64,000 bases of DNA. Origin: Verrucomicrobiota bacterium. Its GTDB lineage: Bacteria; Verrucomicrobiota; Verrucomicrobiia; JADLBR01. Each line of letters begins with the position of its first letter. Positions within the stretch are counted from its first letter, which is position 1. Positions 25,057 to 33,732 of this stretch are shown one piece after another. The stretch lies in contig JAKQKQ010000068.1 in the NCBI GenBank assembly GCA_029560585.1, forward strand, positions 39,661 to 103,660, read 5' to 3'. The notes below the pieces were generated by a model. The model was not told where the DNA came from and did no database searches. It saw only the letters and a list, made by a program, of their open reading frames with translations. The translations under genes were made by a program, and so were the position numbers.

Positions 25057-27290
25057 GCCCCCGCCCCCTTTTCGCAGATCACGCGGTCGACCACGAACCG
25101 CCGCAGCTCGGGTGACAAGCTCGAAAAATAGGCGCTGAATCCGGTCACGCGTACCACCAGCTCCGGGAAACGACCCGGGTCCTCGCTCGCCTCCAGTATC
25201 TGTTCCCGGTCCACGATATTCGCGTTGATCTGGGTGCCCCCGAGATCGAAGTGGCCGCGGATCAACCCCATGACGTTGACGATGTCCTGCGCCGAGTTCT
25301 GGGTGCAGGGATCCAGATCAAGCTGCAGTGGGGCCGTGTTGCCATATCCCGGCTGCACCTCGGCCACTGCCACGGCTATCGCCGTCGGGGCACCGTCCTT
25401 CCTGCAACCCGGGTTGGGATTTGCCCCATGCGAGATGGGTTCCCCCGCGCGGCGGCCGTTCGGGGTCGCGCCAAGCTTCTTCCCCATCAGGACGGCGAGC
25501 GCCCACGAGAACAGGCCGGGAAGCATCATGTGCCCGTTCGGTGTCCGTTTCTCCTTCACCTCGCGCGTGAATGCGCCCGCGATCCGTTTCGCCCACTCGT
25601 CTCCGGTCGTGCCCCCGGCGCCATATTTCGCGGCACCTCCCATCAGGCGACGGACCCGCTCGCCCTCTGGACCAGCCCAGTTCGACTCAAGGCCCTCGAG
25701 CAGTTGTGCCCAAGACACCCGGCCCTCCTTCTCGACGCGCTCCTCAATGCTCGCGAAGGAATCTGCGGTGGTCGCCAGACCCGCCCCATCGACTCCAAAG
25801 GTGTAATACTCAACCCCCCCGTGGCTCGCATCCAGCCCCCTTTCGATGGGGCCGTGGCAGAGCAGATCCAACGGCAGCTCCGGAAAAACCTCGTGCATGT
25901 GCTCGTACTGGAAGTCAATCCCTGCCGCCGTTATCGCGACCGCCTCTCCCAGATGCCTCTCAAAACGATCCCAGAGTTCTGCAACGCAAGGCCGGACATC
26001 ACCGTCGGCCAGCATTTCCCGGAGGGCGACATCCAGCACCTTTGCCAGGTTGATCTTGATGATGTCCTGGATCGCGTACTCGCGTCCCGGCAGCGCGGAC
26101 CACTGGCAGCCCGAGTACGCGCGCTCCCGGGCCAATTCCACCGAAAAACCATTGCGGACGAAGCCCCTTATCGTGTTGTCCACCCCCAGAAATTTCGGTG
26201 TGCCGCAGCGGTCCTCGACCAGCATCTCCACGCCGCGCCGCAGCAGCCCTTCGTCGACCCCCTCGCCAACACACACGCCCACGTTCACCGGCGTCCGCAG
26301 CCTGTGTGCCGCCTCGAGCACCAGAAACGAGACGCTGCCCGTGACGTCACGGCCAGACGCGTCCGGTCCCCCAAGTTGGAAGTATGGCGTGTCGCGCAAC
26401 AGCATGCAGGCAATATGAAAAACTGCCTCCTCATCAGTGAGCCGCCCGGCCCCGACATCGGCCCGATAGTAGGGTTCGAGCAGTACGTCCGCCCGCCCCA
26501 GCGCGCCGCTCCCGTTGTACATGCGCGAGATGAGCAGGTCCCAGAGAATCCACTGGCACGCCTCCCGGAAGGTCCGCGGCGCGCCCGAAATGAGGTGCTC
26601 GTTGATCTCGGCGATCTCCAGAAGGTTCTGCGCCATCGGCCCATGCTCCTGGGCCTTGCGCCGCGCTTCCCGCGCATGCCGCCGAATCCAGTCCTGGGTC
26701 CCGAGCACCACCTGTTCCAGTCCCTCGTAGAACTCTGCCGCCGCAACGTTGATCGCCCGGAAATGGCGGACCTTCTCCAGCAGTCCACCCCACCCCAGCC
26801 TCAAGCCAATGGCGAGATCCTGGCAAAGGTGCTGGACCGCCCCGATGGCGGGCACGATGTGATATCGCTCGTGCTGCGCCATCAGTTCCTCCCGATCAAA
26901 CTCCGGCTTCCAGTGCGCCCGGCGATACGACATGAAGTTCACCATGTACGCCCCGGCGAGCGAACTCATCGGATCGATGTAGGCCGGGTGTACCTCGAGC
27001 AGACTCCGGAAGTTCCGCCCGCAGGCTGCCGGTCCGTAATAACCCCCATTTTGATGATTCGGACGAGGCCGGAAGTTCTTCAGGATCACGTCCGTGAAAT
27101 GCACGCCCGAGCCGCTGATCGTCTTCACGGTCTCGCGCAGATCTTCGGGGGGCAGGATGATCCCGTGATCGTCAAAATCCATCGTGCCGCGGATGCGCTG
27201 TTTCTCACGCGTCTGGGCCAGTTTCATGCCCCGCAACAATCGCAGGCGCTCCTCGTATGAGAGTTCCGTCTCGACAGCCGTCGTGCTCAT
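25053..27290 (-). CDS. Glycyl radical enzyme, uncharacterised subgroup
   Basis: 745 residues from the ATG at 27290, which overlaps the transporter stop (ATGA). The PFL-like domain covers about 15-600 and the glycine-radical domain about 610-745. The radical loop RVTGFSAYF places the radical at Gly717. The thiyl residue is Cys395 in YSGCQWSALPGREYA. In choline lyase, diol dehydratase, hydroxyproline dehydratase and isethionate lyase the motif is GCVE, with the Glu acting as base; here the same position is Trp397. In pyruvate formate-lyase it is a Cys pair, also absent. The enzyme therefore belongs to the GRE superfamily with good support, but neither a lyase of known type nor PFL is indicated. 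Context (sugar oxidoreductases, NHS transporter) suggests a polyol, sugar or nucleoside-like substrate, handled anaerobically. Confidence 0.93.
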   Translation of the reverse strand: MSTTAVETELSYEERLRLLRGMKLAQTREKQRIRGTMDFDDHGIILPPEDLRETVKTISGSGVHFTDVILKNFRPRPNHQNGGYYGPAACGRNFRSLLEVHPAYIDPMSSLAGAYMVNFMSYRRAHWKPEFDREELMAQHERYHIVPAIGAVQHLCQDLAIGLRLGWGGLLEKVRHFRAINVAAAEFYEGLEQVVLGTQDWIRRHAREARRKAQEHGPMAQNLLEIAEINEHLISGAPRTFREACQWILWDLLISRMYNGSGALGRADVLLEPYYRADVGAGRLTDEEAVFHIACMLLRDTPYFQLGGPDASGRDVTGSVSFLVLEAAHRLRTPVNVGVCVGEGVDEGLLRRGVEMLVEDRCGTPKFLGVDNTIRGFVRNGFSVELARERAYSGCQWSALPGREYAIQDIIKINLAKVLDVALREMLADGDVRPCVAELWDRFERHLGEAVAITAAGIDFQYEHMHEVFPELPLDLLCHGPIERGLDASHGGVEYYTFGVDGAGLATTADSFASIEERVEKEGRVSWAQLLEGLESNWAGPEGERVRRLMGGAAKYGAGGTTGDEWAKRIAGAFTREVKEKRTPNGHMMLPGLFSWALAVLMGKKLGATPNGRRAGEPISHGANPNPGCRKDGAPTAIAVAVAEVQPGYGNTAPLQLDLDPCTQNSAQDIVNVMGLIRGHFDLGGTQINANIVDREQILEASEDPGRFPELVVRVTGFSAYFSSLSPELRRFVVDRVICEKGAGA

Positions 27291-28753
27291 AGGTTCCGTT
27301 CGCCGATGGGTTGTGGTTCCCGCCCGCCGATCCAAAAGAGCAGGCAGGCGATGATCGCCAGGCCGGCACCCCAGCTCCAGATCTTCGGCCAGCCATGCAG
27401 GCGAAGCCTTTGCCAGTCCGCGCCCGCCACGATCCCGTTGCCATCCCGGTCCGCCGCCTTGAATGCCGAAATCAGGTCCCGCTTCGCGATCCGAAGATCC
27501 TCATCACGCTGGATCGCGATGCCGGCCTCCGGCAGGTGCTCCAACAGAGCGATGTTGACCCGATCCTCCGAGGCACCCAAGAGCCCCGGCAAATCGTCCT
27601 TGCCCACGTCGCTCCATCCCGGCAACGGCACCTGCACGCGCTGCTCGGCGCCACCCGCCGTCTGCCTCACGGCCGCGATGTTCCTGGGTGAATAAGCGTG
27701 ACCGGTGAAGCCGGCCAACTGCGCCCCGAAGAACATGCCTATTCCGAAGATGAGAAGGGCGATCAGGCTCTGCGCGCGGGCGGTCATGCCGGGCGGTGCC
27801 ACGCGCGCGGCGTAGATGGAGGCACCGGCGACCACGAAACCGTAGGAGAATCCGTGCATCAGCAGCCCCGCCAGCACGGCCGGCACACTCATGGTCGCAA
27901 ACGCAAAGAAGCGGATCGCCCAGAATGCCATCCCGACCACGATCACTCGTTTCAGACCGATCCTCGCGATAATCCACGGCAGGACGATCATCGTCGCGAT
28001 CTCCGATGCCTGCGACAACGTCATCACCGCCGTCGGCCTGGGCAACGCGATCTCGCTCAGGAACGCGTTTGTCCACGTCGTGTAGAACGTTTTCGAGATC
28101 GTGACCAGGGGTATGGCCACCGCGAATGCGAGGAAGGCGGGGTCCTTCAGCAGCGAGATGGCCGTGAGCCCAAAGACATCGGTTTTGCCCGCCCCCACGC
28201 CCTTGGGCGGGGTGTGCGGCAGGGTCAGGCAATACAGGGCCAGAATCACCTGCGCGCCCGCCGCCAGATAGAAGAAATTGCCGTCCCCCTCCCCCAGGAT
28301 GAACCCCACCGACAGCCCGGCGATGATCCAGCCGACATTGCTGCCAACCGCGATGCGCGCAAATCTGTCGGCATTATCGATGTTTCTAAACACGAGGTTG
28401 TTGACGAGGGCCAAGGTCGGCATGAAGCACAGCGCATTGGCCATGAGCGCCGCCATTAGCCCGGCGAACGAAGTCTGCCCCGCCGCCCACACCAGGCATG
28501 CCGCGCCCGCGACGTGCAGCACCGCCAGGACCCGTTCCGTGGCAAAGAATCGATCCGCCACATATCCGACGAAGAGCGGGGACACCATCGCCCCAAGAGC
28601 GGAGGCGCCGCAGATCCAGCCGATCTGGGTGCCGCTGAACCCCAGGACGCCATTCATGTAGCCGCTGATCGGCACGATCCACGCGCCCCAGACGAAGAAC
28701 TCCAGGAACATCAGGGCCGCCAGCCGAAATCGCGTCAACAGGGGGCGTGACAT
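27287..28753 (-). CDS. NHS-family (nucleoside:H+ symporter-like) MFS transporter with EF-hand-like insert
   Basis: 488 residues, about 12 membrane spans. The family pattern is readable in FFVWGAWIVPISGYM near residue 20 and IGWICGASALGAMVSPLFVGYVAD. Before the last span (about 465-485) lies a soluble insert of about 100 residues. It contains a canonical EF-hand-like loop at 435-446 (Asp435, Asp437, Asn439, Gly440, Val442, Asp446), with helix-forming flanks (ISAFKAA before, WQRLRL after). Other NHS proteins in PVC bacteria occur in sugar loci. The ribosome binding site GGGGAG lies beside the stop of the preceding gene. It probably imports the substrate of the GRE pathway. Confidence 0.85.
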   Translation of the reverse strand: MSRPLLTRFRLAALMFLEFFVWGAWIVPISGYMNGVLGFSGTQIGWICGASALGAMVSPLFVGYVADRFFATERVLAVLHVAGAACLVWAAGQTSFAGLMAALMANALCFMPTLALVNNLVFRNIDNADRFARIAVGSNVGWIIAGLSVGFILGEGDGNFFYLAAGAQVILALYCLTLPHTPPKGVGAGKTDVFGLTAISLLKDPAFLAFAVAIPLVTISKTFYTTWTNAFLSEIALPRPTAVMTLSQASEIATMIVLPWIIARIGLKRVIVVGMAFWAIRFFAFATMSVPAVLAGLLMHGFSYGFVVAGASIYAARVAPPGMTARAQSLIALLIFGIGMFFGAQLAGFTGHAYSPRNIAAVRQTAGGAEQRVQVPLPGWSDVGKDDLPGLLGASEDRVNIALLEHLPEAGIAIQRDEDLRIAKRDLISAFKAADRDGNGIVAGADWQRLRLHGWPKIWSWGAGLAIIACLLFWIGGREPQPIGERNL

Positions 28754-28762
28754 CTGGCTCCC

Positions 28763-29908
28763 CTAGCAACCCGCGCACGGACATCGGGACGGATCGCTCA
28801 CCGTCTCGAGTCCCCCATTCTCCGCCGAGCGCGCGCCCGCATCCACAATGGCGGTCGCATCAAGGTTGAACTCTGGCGTCAGGATCTCGTGCAACGGCTC
28901 GCCCGTTTCGAGATGATGGAACAGCTCCTGGGGCAAATTCGAACGGTGCTTCGGCAGCGGCGCGGCCTGCACCATTTCCACCTTCCGCTCTGGCCCATGC
29001 ACCACCCGCACGACCGGCTGGTCCCCGTAGATCTCGAAGGAAAGCGATCCGCCCTCGCCATACACCATCAGCGGGCCAGCGGACAGATACGACTTCCCCA
29101 TGGTCGTCCATGAGCCCTGTGCCACCGCTATGGCACTCGGATAGCGGAGCACGATGACGCCATTGTCCTCGGCATCGCACCAGTGACTGCTCAGATTCGC
29201 CTTCATGCCCTGGACCGCCGTCGCCCGCTCGCCAATATACCAGAGGCTGTAGACGACGCCGTAGCAGCACAGGTCCAGAAATGCGCCGCCCCCCGTAGCC
29301 TTCTGGTGGAACCACGTCGCCGCCTTCTCCTCGTCCGTCAGCGGCGCGGATGCCCCGGTTCCACCCTTGTGTTCGGCGCCGGCGCCAAATGGCCCGCCGT
29401 GGCCCACACGATAGTCCACCTCGAGCACCCGGCCGATCATCCCGGAATCAATAACCTCCTTCGCCTTGCGCGCGTGCGGGAGCCACGCCGGGGGCCAGTT
29501 GACCGCCAGCATCGTCCCGGCGGCCTGGCAGGCCCTGTCCATCCGCCTGGCGTCGACCAGGGATACGGCCATCGGTTTCTCCACGCAAACGTGGGCGCCC
29601 GCCTCGGCGCACGCCTCGACCACCTCGGGGTGCTGCGCGTTCTCGCACTCCACCAGCACGAGATCAAACCGCTCCTTCCCCAGCATCTCGTGATAATCCT
29701 CATAACACTTGGAGATGCCGGCCGATTTCATCACATTGCCCCGGTTCCACTCCCTGGTGTAGGGGGCAACGCGCAGCTCGGGCCGCACTGGCCGGGTGTC
29801 CGCACAGGCCACCCACTCCACCTGCTGATGCGCGCTGAACAGGGACGCGACGTGATTGATGTGGGGATGCGCAAAACCGACGATGCCAACACGGTACTTC
29901 TTGCTCAC
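28763..29908 (-). CDS. Gfo/Idh/MocA family oxidoreductase, second in GRE run
   Basis: 381 residues. The Rossmann opening is YRVGIVGFAHPHINHV, an unusual variant with His where Gly-x-Gly normally continues. The catalytic EKP motif is VCVEKPMAVS. A conserved HQKATGGGAFLDLCCYG segment follows in the C-terminal domain. I chose the GTG at 29908 because AGGAG lies 7 bases upstream; a TTG at 29914 would leave no spacing. The protein is cytoplasmic and probably NAD(P)-dependent, acting on a sugar, inositol or derivative. It ends 9 bases before the NHS transporter start. The Cys-rich C-terminus (RCPCAGC) is odd and may bind metal. Confidence 0.85.
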   Translation of the reverse strand: MSKKYRVGIVGFAHPHINHVASLFSAHQQVEWVACADTRPVRPELRVAPYTREWNRGNVMKSAGISKCYEDYHEMLGKERFDLVLVECENAQHPEVVEACAEAGAHVCVEKPMAVSLVDARRMDRACQAAGTMLAVNWPPAWLPHARKAKEVIDSGMIGRVLEVDYRVGHGGPFGAGAEHKGGTGASAPLTDEEKAATWFHQKATGGGAFLDLCCYGVVYSLWYIGERATAVQGMKANLSSHWCDAEDNGVIVLRYPSAIAVAQGSWTTMGKSYLSAGPLMVYGEGGSLSFEIYGDQPVVRVVHGPERKVEMVQAAPLPKHRSNLPQELFHHLETGEPLHEILTPEFNLDATAIVDAGARSAENGGLETVSDPSRCPCAGC

Positions 29909-29925
29909 TGCCAATCTCCTTTGGG

Positions 29926-31050
29926 CTATTGCGCCCTCTCGTCCAACCGCACTTCGCGACCCTCGGCCGCCGACCGATAGATGGCCTCAAGCCCGCGCAG
30001 CACGTTCACGACTTCCTCTTTCCTGACGCAGAGTTCCTCCTCACCGCGAATCGCGCGGACAAAATGCGCGATTTCCTTCCAGTGGGCGTAGAAGGGGTGG
30101 TTGGGCGCCGGTGCGGGCAACTTCGGCGTCACGTCCACCTGATAGCGCCCCATGTTCCTCACCAGCCGCAGATCCAGGAACCGCGGATCAAACCACAGTC
30201 CGCCCTCGGTTCCCATCATCCAAACCCCGCCCGCATTGTCAGGAACATTGGCCGCCCAGCTGACGCGCAGGCTGATCACCGCTCCGTTGCCCAGGCGCAA
30301 GAATGCGGTGGCCAGCTCCTCCACGTCGAATCTGTCGTGGTCGTAGGTCCGCTTGTTGAACACCCCGACCGGCGCACCGCCCTCCGCCTCGGAGGTGATG
30401 AGCCCCTCGTCCCGGTTGGAGAGCTTCGTGAACGTCATGCCGCTGGCGGCAACGACCGCCGGGCCGCCCATGATCCAGAGCAAGGTGTCCAGGATGTGGA
30501 CGCCCAGATCGTAGAGGACACCACCGCGCGATAGCGCCCTCACGTGGAACACCCCATGCCCCGGGACGCCTCGCCTCCGGAGCCGCGCGGCGTCGGCACA
30601 ATAGATCTCCCCCACCTGGCCAGACGCCGCAAACTCCCTGGCGGCAGCGATCTGGTTGTAGAACCGCATGGATTGTCCGACCAGCAGCAGGCGACCCGCT
30701 GTTTCCGCGGCCCGGAACATCTCGATGGCATCCGCGCTCGTGAGCGCCAGCGGCTTCTCACAAAGCACGTGCGCCCCCGCCCGCAGTGCGGCAATCGCCT
30801 GTTCCTTGTGACAATGCGCCGGCGAGCAAACCGAGACCACGTCCGGTTTTGCCGTCGCCAGCATCTCCGCAAAACTATCTGACGCGTGTGGAATCTGATG
30901 CCGCGTGGCCGTCGCTCTGGCGTTCTCTGGCGCGCTGTCCGCCACGGCCACGATCTCCGCCGATGGCTGATCCCGCCATGCCGGGATGTGCGCGGCATTT
31001 GCGATTGTTCCGCCTCCTATGATCGCAACCCTCAGCTTCTGTGTCGGCAT
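29926..31050 (-). CDS. Gfo/Idh/MocA family oxidoreductase, first in GRE run
   Basis: 374 residues. The opening VAIIGGGTIANAAHIPAW is a standard dinucleotide-binding motif, followed by VCSPAHCHKEQAI and the catalytic LCEKPLALT. The C-terminal domain has GGVLYDLGVHILDTLLW. The ribosome binding site AGGAG lies upstream of the ATG at 31050. It is the promoter-proximal gene of the run and lies divergent to the LysR-type gene across a 203-base gap. It is only distantly similar to its neighbour at 28763-29908, so the two probably act on different intermediates. Confidence 0.88.
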   Translation of the reverse strand: MPTQKLRVAIIGGGTIANAAHIPAWRDQPSAEIVAVADSAPENARATATRHQIPHASDSFAEMLATAKPDVVSVCSPAHCHKEQAIAALRAGAHVLCEKPLALTSADAIEMFRAAETAGRLLLVGQSMRFYNQIAAAREFAASGQVGEIYCADAARLRRRGVPGHGVFHVRALSRGGVLYDLGVHILDTLLWIMGGPAVVAASGMTFTKLSNRDEGLITSEAEGGAPVGVFNKRTYDHDRFDVEELATAFLRLGNGAVISLRVSWAANVPDNAGGVWMMGTEGGLWFDPRFLDLRLVRNMGRYQVDVTPKLPAPAPNHPFYAHWKEIAHFVRAIRGEEELCVRKEEVVNVLRGLEAIYRSAAEGREVRLDERAQ

Positions 31051-31185
31051 GCCTGGCTCCTGTTACGAGCTGGTGCTCGCGCCGCCGCGGTCCAGAAACA
31101 TGGGAGAACAGCCCCGTCGGAGGATGCCCCCCACTCTCGCTGTGATCCGATCTGCATGCCCGCGGCTTCGATTGGCCCATCCTAC

Positions 31186-31222
31186 TTGAACGTATCATTT
31201 TCGTATATTGAATATTCTTGAA
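31186..31222. promoter_or_regulatory. Three TTGAA repeats, candidate LysR-type binding region
   Basis: TTGAA occurs at 31186, 31208 and 31218, spaced 22 and 10 bases, so all fall on about the same helix face. A perfect palindrome GAATATTC (31210-31217) overlaps the last two. The segment is the AT-rich core of the gap between the divergent LysR-type and GRE-run genes. On the minus strand TTCAAG, 17 bases and AATGAT give a weak promoter for the GRE run. Confidence 0.45.
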
Positions 31223-31253
31223 TCCTTTTTCACTATTGGTTAATTCTGTTTCC

Positions 31254-32165
31254 ATGGAGTTCCGCGAGGTTCGATCGCTCGTGTTGTTGGCCGAACTGGG
31301 AAATATCCAGCGCGTCGCCGAGGCAGTCCACCTCAGCCCACCGGGCGTCCACAAGCACCTCAAAACCCTCCAGGAGGAACTCGGCGTGCCCCTCTATGAA
31401 AGGGCTGGCCGCTCCTTGAAGCTGACTGAGGCGGCGGAGTGCATCCTGCCATACTTTCGGCAGATGATCGCCGAACACGACACGGCCCGGCGCGTGCTGG
31501 ATGAGTGGAAGGGCGTCAAACGGGGACTGGTGCGCGTGGGCGCCGGACAGATCGTGGCCACGTATCTGGTGCCACGCGTCCTCGAAAAGTTTTTCTCGCG
31601 CTACCCCGGCGTCAATGCGTCCATTCAGGCGGCGCCCGTAAGACCCTTGGTCGAACGGCTCAGCACCGGCCACATCGATCTGGCGTTCCTCGCGATGTCC
31701 GAGCTCCACGAAGAGCCCGACCTCCCCACGGACGATATCGATCTGCTCTTCGATGTGACCAATCTGGAAATGGTCTTCGTTTCCGGCACGCCGAGGCCCG
31801 CTCGCCGCTGTTCCATCAAGTCCCTAACGGCCGTCCCCTTCGTCTCATACGAACGGGAATTGGGGATCAACCGGGTGATGGAACACTATTTTGCCGCCGT
31901 GGGCTTCCATCCGCGCGTGGTCGTTCGCTGCGACTATACGGAGACCATCAAGACGATGGTGCAGAAAGTCCCCGGGATGTCTCTGCTGCCCCTGTGGGCC
32001 GTCGAAAAAGAGATCAAGGACCGAACCCTGTGGCTGGTCAAACAGCAGGAGAGGCCCCTGTCGCTGAAAATCGTCCTGGCCAGCAGAAAGCGCCGCTATG
32101 CGCCCCCCGCGGTCCGCGCCCTGATCGACACCGTGCGCGAATATCTCGCACAGCGCGGCCGATGA
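31254..32165 (+). CDS. LysR-type transcriptional regulator, divergent to the GRE run
   Basis: 303 residues. The winged helix-turn-helix is at about 1-60 (MEFREVRSLVLLAELGNIQRVAEAVHLSPPGVHKHLKTLQ in overlapping pieces), followed by the linker helix and a two-lobe LysR substrate-binding domain from about 88 (RVGAGQIVATYLVPRVLEKFF). The ATG at 31254 gives the usual LysR N-terminus; a TTG at 31218 would add 12 residues across the putative operator. Divergent placement is the classical arrangement for LysR activators, so it probably controls the GRE run and itself. The effector is unknown. Confidence 0.9.
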   Translation: MEFREVRSLVLLAELGNIQRVAEAVHLSPPGVHKHLKTLQEELGVPLYERAGRSLKLTEAAECILPYFRQMIAEHDTARRVLDEWKGVKRGLVRVGAGQIVATYLVPRVLEKFFSRYPGVNASIQAAPVRPLVERLSTGHIDLAFLAMSELHEEPDLPTDDIDLLFDVTNLEMVFVSGTPRPARRCSIKSLTAVPFVSYERELGINRVMEHYFAAVGFHPRVVVRCDYTETIKTMVQKVPGMSLLPLWAVEKEIKDRTLWLVKQQERPLSLKIVLASRKRRYAPPAVRALIDTVREYLAQRGR

Positions 32166-32265
32166 CGGCGAGATGTCGGCCCCGCTCGCGCCCGGCGGTC
32201 CAGATGCCCCGCGCGGCATTGACTCCGCCCTCGAAACCCGCGAGACTCCGACCCTTTCAGACACC

Positions 32266-33648
32266 ATGGCCGACATCCAAGAGAAGAAGGACACGGAGCG
32301 GATGGAGAAGATCGTGTCGCTGTGCAAGCGGCGCGGTTTTATCTTCCAATCCTCGGAGATATACGGGGGCCTCAATGGCGCCTGGGACTACGGGCCCCTC
32401 GGCGTGGAGCTGAAGCGCAACGTCAAGGAGTACTGGTGGCGCTGCATGACGCAGTTGCGAGACGACATCGTCGGGATGGATGGCGCCATCCTCATGAATC
32501 GCGCCGTCTGGCGCGCCTCCGGGCACGAGGAGACGTTCAGCGACCCGCTCATCGACTGCAAAACCTGCAAAGGACGCTTCCGCGCCGATCAGATCGACTC
32601 CACCCCCTGCCCGCAGAAACCGTCCAAGACCGTCGCCACCTGCCACGGCGAAAAAACCGAGCCCCGCCCTTTCAACCTCATGTTCAAGACGTATGTCGGA
32701 CCCGTCGAGGAGGACGGCAACGTCACCTATCTCCGCCCGGAGACCGCGCAGGCCATCTTTGTCCAGTTCCGAAACGTCCTCGAGGTGTCGCGCAAGAAAC
32801 TCCCCTTCGGCATCGCGCAAATCGGCAAGGCCTTCCGAAACGAGATCAACCCCCGCAATTTCACCTTCCGATCTCGCGAATTCGAACAGATGGAGCTGGA
32901 GTTCTTTGTCCGGCCCGAGGATGGCTTCCGCTGGCTCGAGGAATGGAAGGAGCTCCGCATCCGGTGGTACGAGGACATCGGCATCCCGCGCGAGAACATC
33001 ATCGTCAAGACCGTCTCGGACGAAGAGCGCGCGTTCTATTCGAAGGGCACCTACGACCTCGAATACAGGTTCCCATTCGGGGTCCAGGAACTCGAGGGCG
33101 TCGCCTACCGCACCGACTACGACCTGACCCAGCACATCAATGCCTCCGGAAAACCGCTGGAATACTTCGACGAGGAGACCAAGGCCAAATTCGTCCCCCA
33201 TGTCGTGGAACCGTCCGCCGGCGTCGACCGGACGGTGCTGGCCCTCCTCTGCCAGGCCTACGCCGAGGAAGAGGTCACCGACGAAAAGGGCAACAAGGAA
33301 ACCCGAACAGTCCTGCGTTTCCACCCCAGGATGGCCCCGATCAAGGTCGGCGTTTTCCCTCTCGTCCGCAACAAGCCCGACATCGTCGCCAAAGCCCGCG
33401 AGGTCCTCGAGTTGCTCCGGCCCCACATGCGCGTCTTCTACGACGAGACAGGCGCCATCGGACGCCGCTACCGCCGCCAGGATGAGGCCGGCACCCCCTT
33501 TGGCATCACCATTGACTTTGAGACGCTCGAGGGTGACAAAGCCTCCGGCCAGAAGGACACCGTTACGGTCCGCGATCGCGACTCGATGTCCCAGGTCCGG
33601 GTGCCCATCGCCAACCTCCTCGCCCATCTGCTTCCGAAGCTCGCCTGA
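32266..33648 (+). CDS. glyS: Glycyl-tRNA synthetase, single-chain (alpha2) type
   Basis: 460 residues. It is the class II homodimeric GlyRS found in archaea, eukaryotes and some bacteria, not the alpha/beta tetramer. Class II motifs are visible: GLNGAWDYGPLGVELKRN early, LRPETAQAIFVQF and GKAFRNEINPRNF (motif 2), and VEPSAGVDRTVLALL (motif 3). The anticodon-binding domain covers about 340-455 (APIKVGVFPLV...). Cys-rich insert CKTCKGRF...CPQKP may bind zinc. I use the ATG at 32266, since upstream codons lack the family sequence. It follows the LysR-type gene on the same strand after 100 bases. Confidence 0.95.
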   Translation: MADIQEKKDTERMEKIVSLCKRRGFIFQSSEIYGGLNGAWDYGPLGVELKRNVKEYWWRCMTQLRDDIVGMDGAILMNRAVWRASGHEETFSDPLIDCKTCKGRFRADQIDSTPCPQKPSKTVATCHGEKTEPRPFNLMFKTYVGPVEEDGNVTYLRPETAQAIFVQFRNVLEVSRKKLPFGIAQIGKAFRNEINPRNFTFRSREFEQMELEFFVRPEDGFRWLEEWKELRIRWYEDIGIPRENIIVKTVSDEERAFYSKGTYDLEYRFPFGVQELEGVAYRTDYDLTQHINASGKPLEYFDEETKAKFVPHVVEPSAGVDRTVLALLCQAYAEEEVTDEKGNKETRTVLRFHPRMAPIKVGVFPLVRNKPDIVAKAREVLELLRPHMRVFYDETGAIGRRYRRQDEAGTPFGITIDFETLEGDKASGQKDTVTVRDRDSMSQVRVPIANLLAHLLPKLA

Positions 33649-33678
33649 TCATAAGATCGAAAATTCAGACACCGAATC

Positions 33679-33732
33679 GTAGGAGCCTGCTTGCAGGCGA
33701 TTCCACGCGCGGATCGCGCGCAAGCGCGCTCC
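33679..33732. repeat. Bipartite REP-like palindrome, copy 2
   Basis: 54 bases, the reverse complement of the element at 12818-12864. It has GCCTGC-TT-GCAGGC and GCGCGC-AA-GCGCGC, an 8-base longer centre, and GGAGC/GCTCC at the ends. It lies between the convergent glyS and DUF4013-type genes, a usual place for REP elements. Confidence 0.8.
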
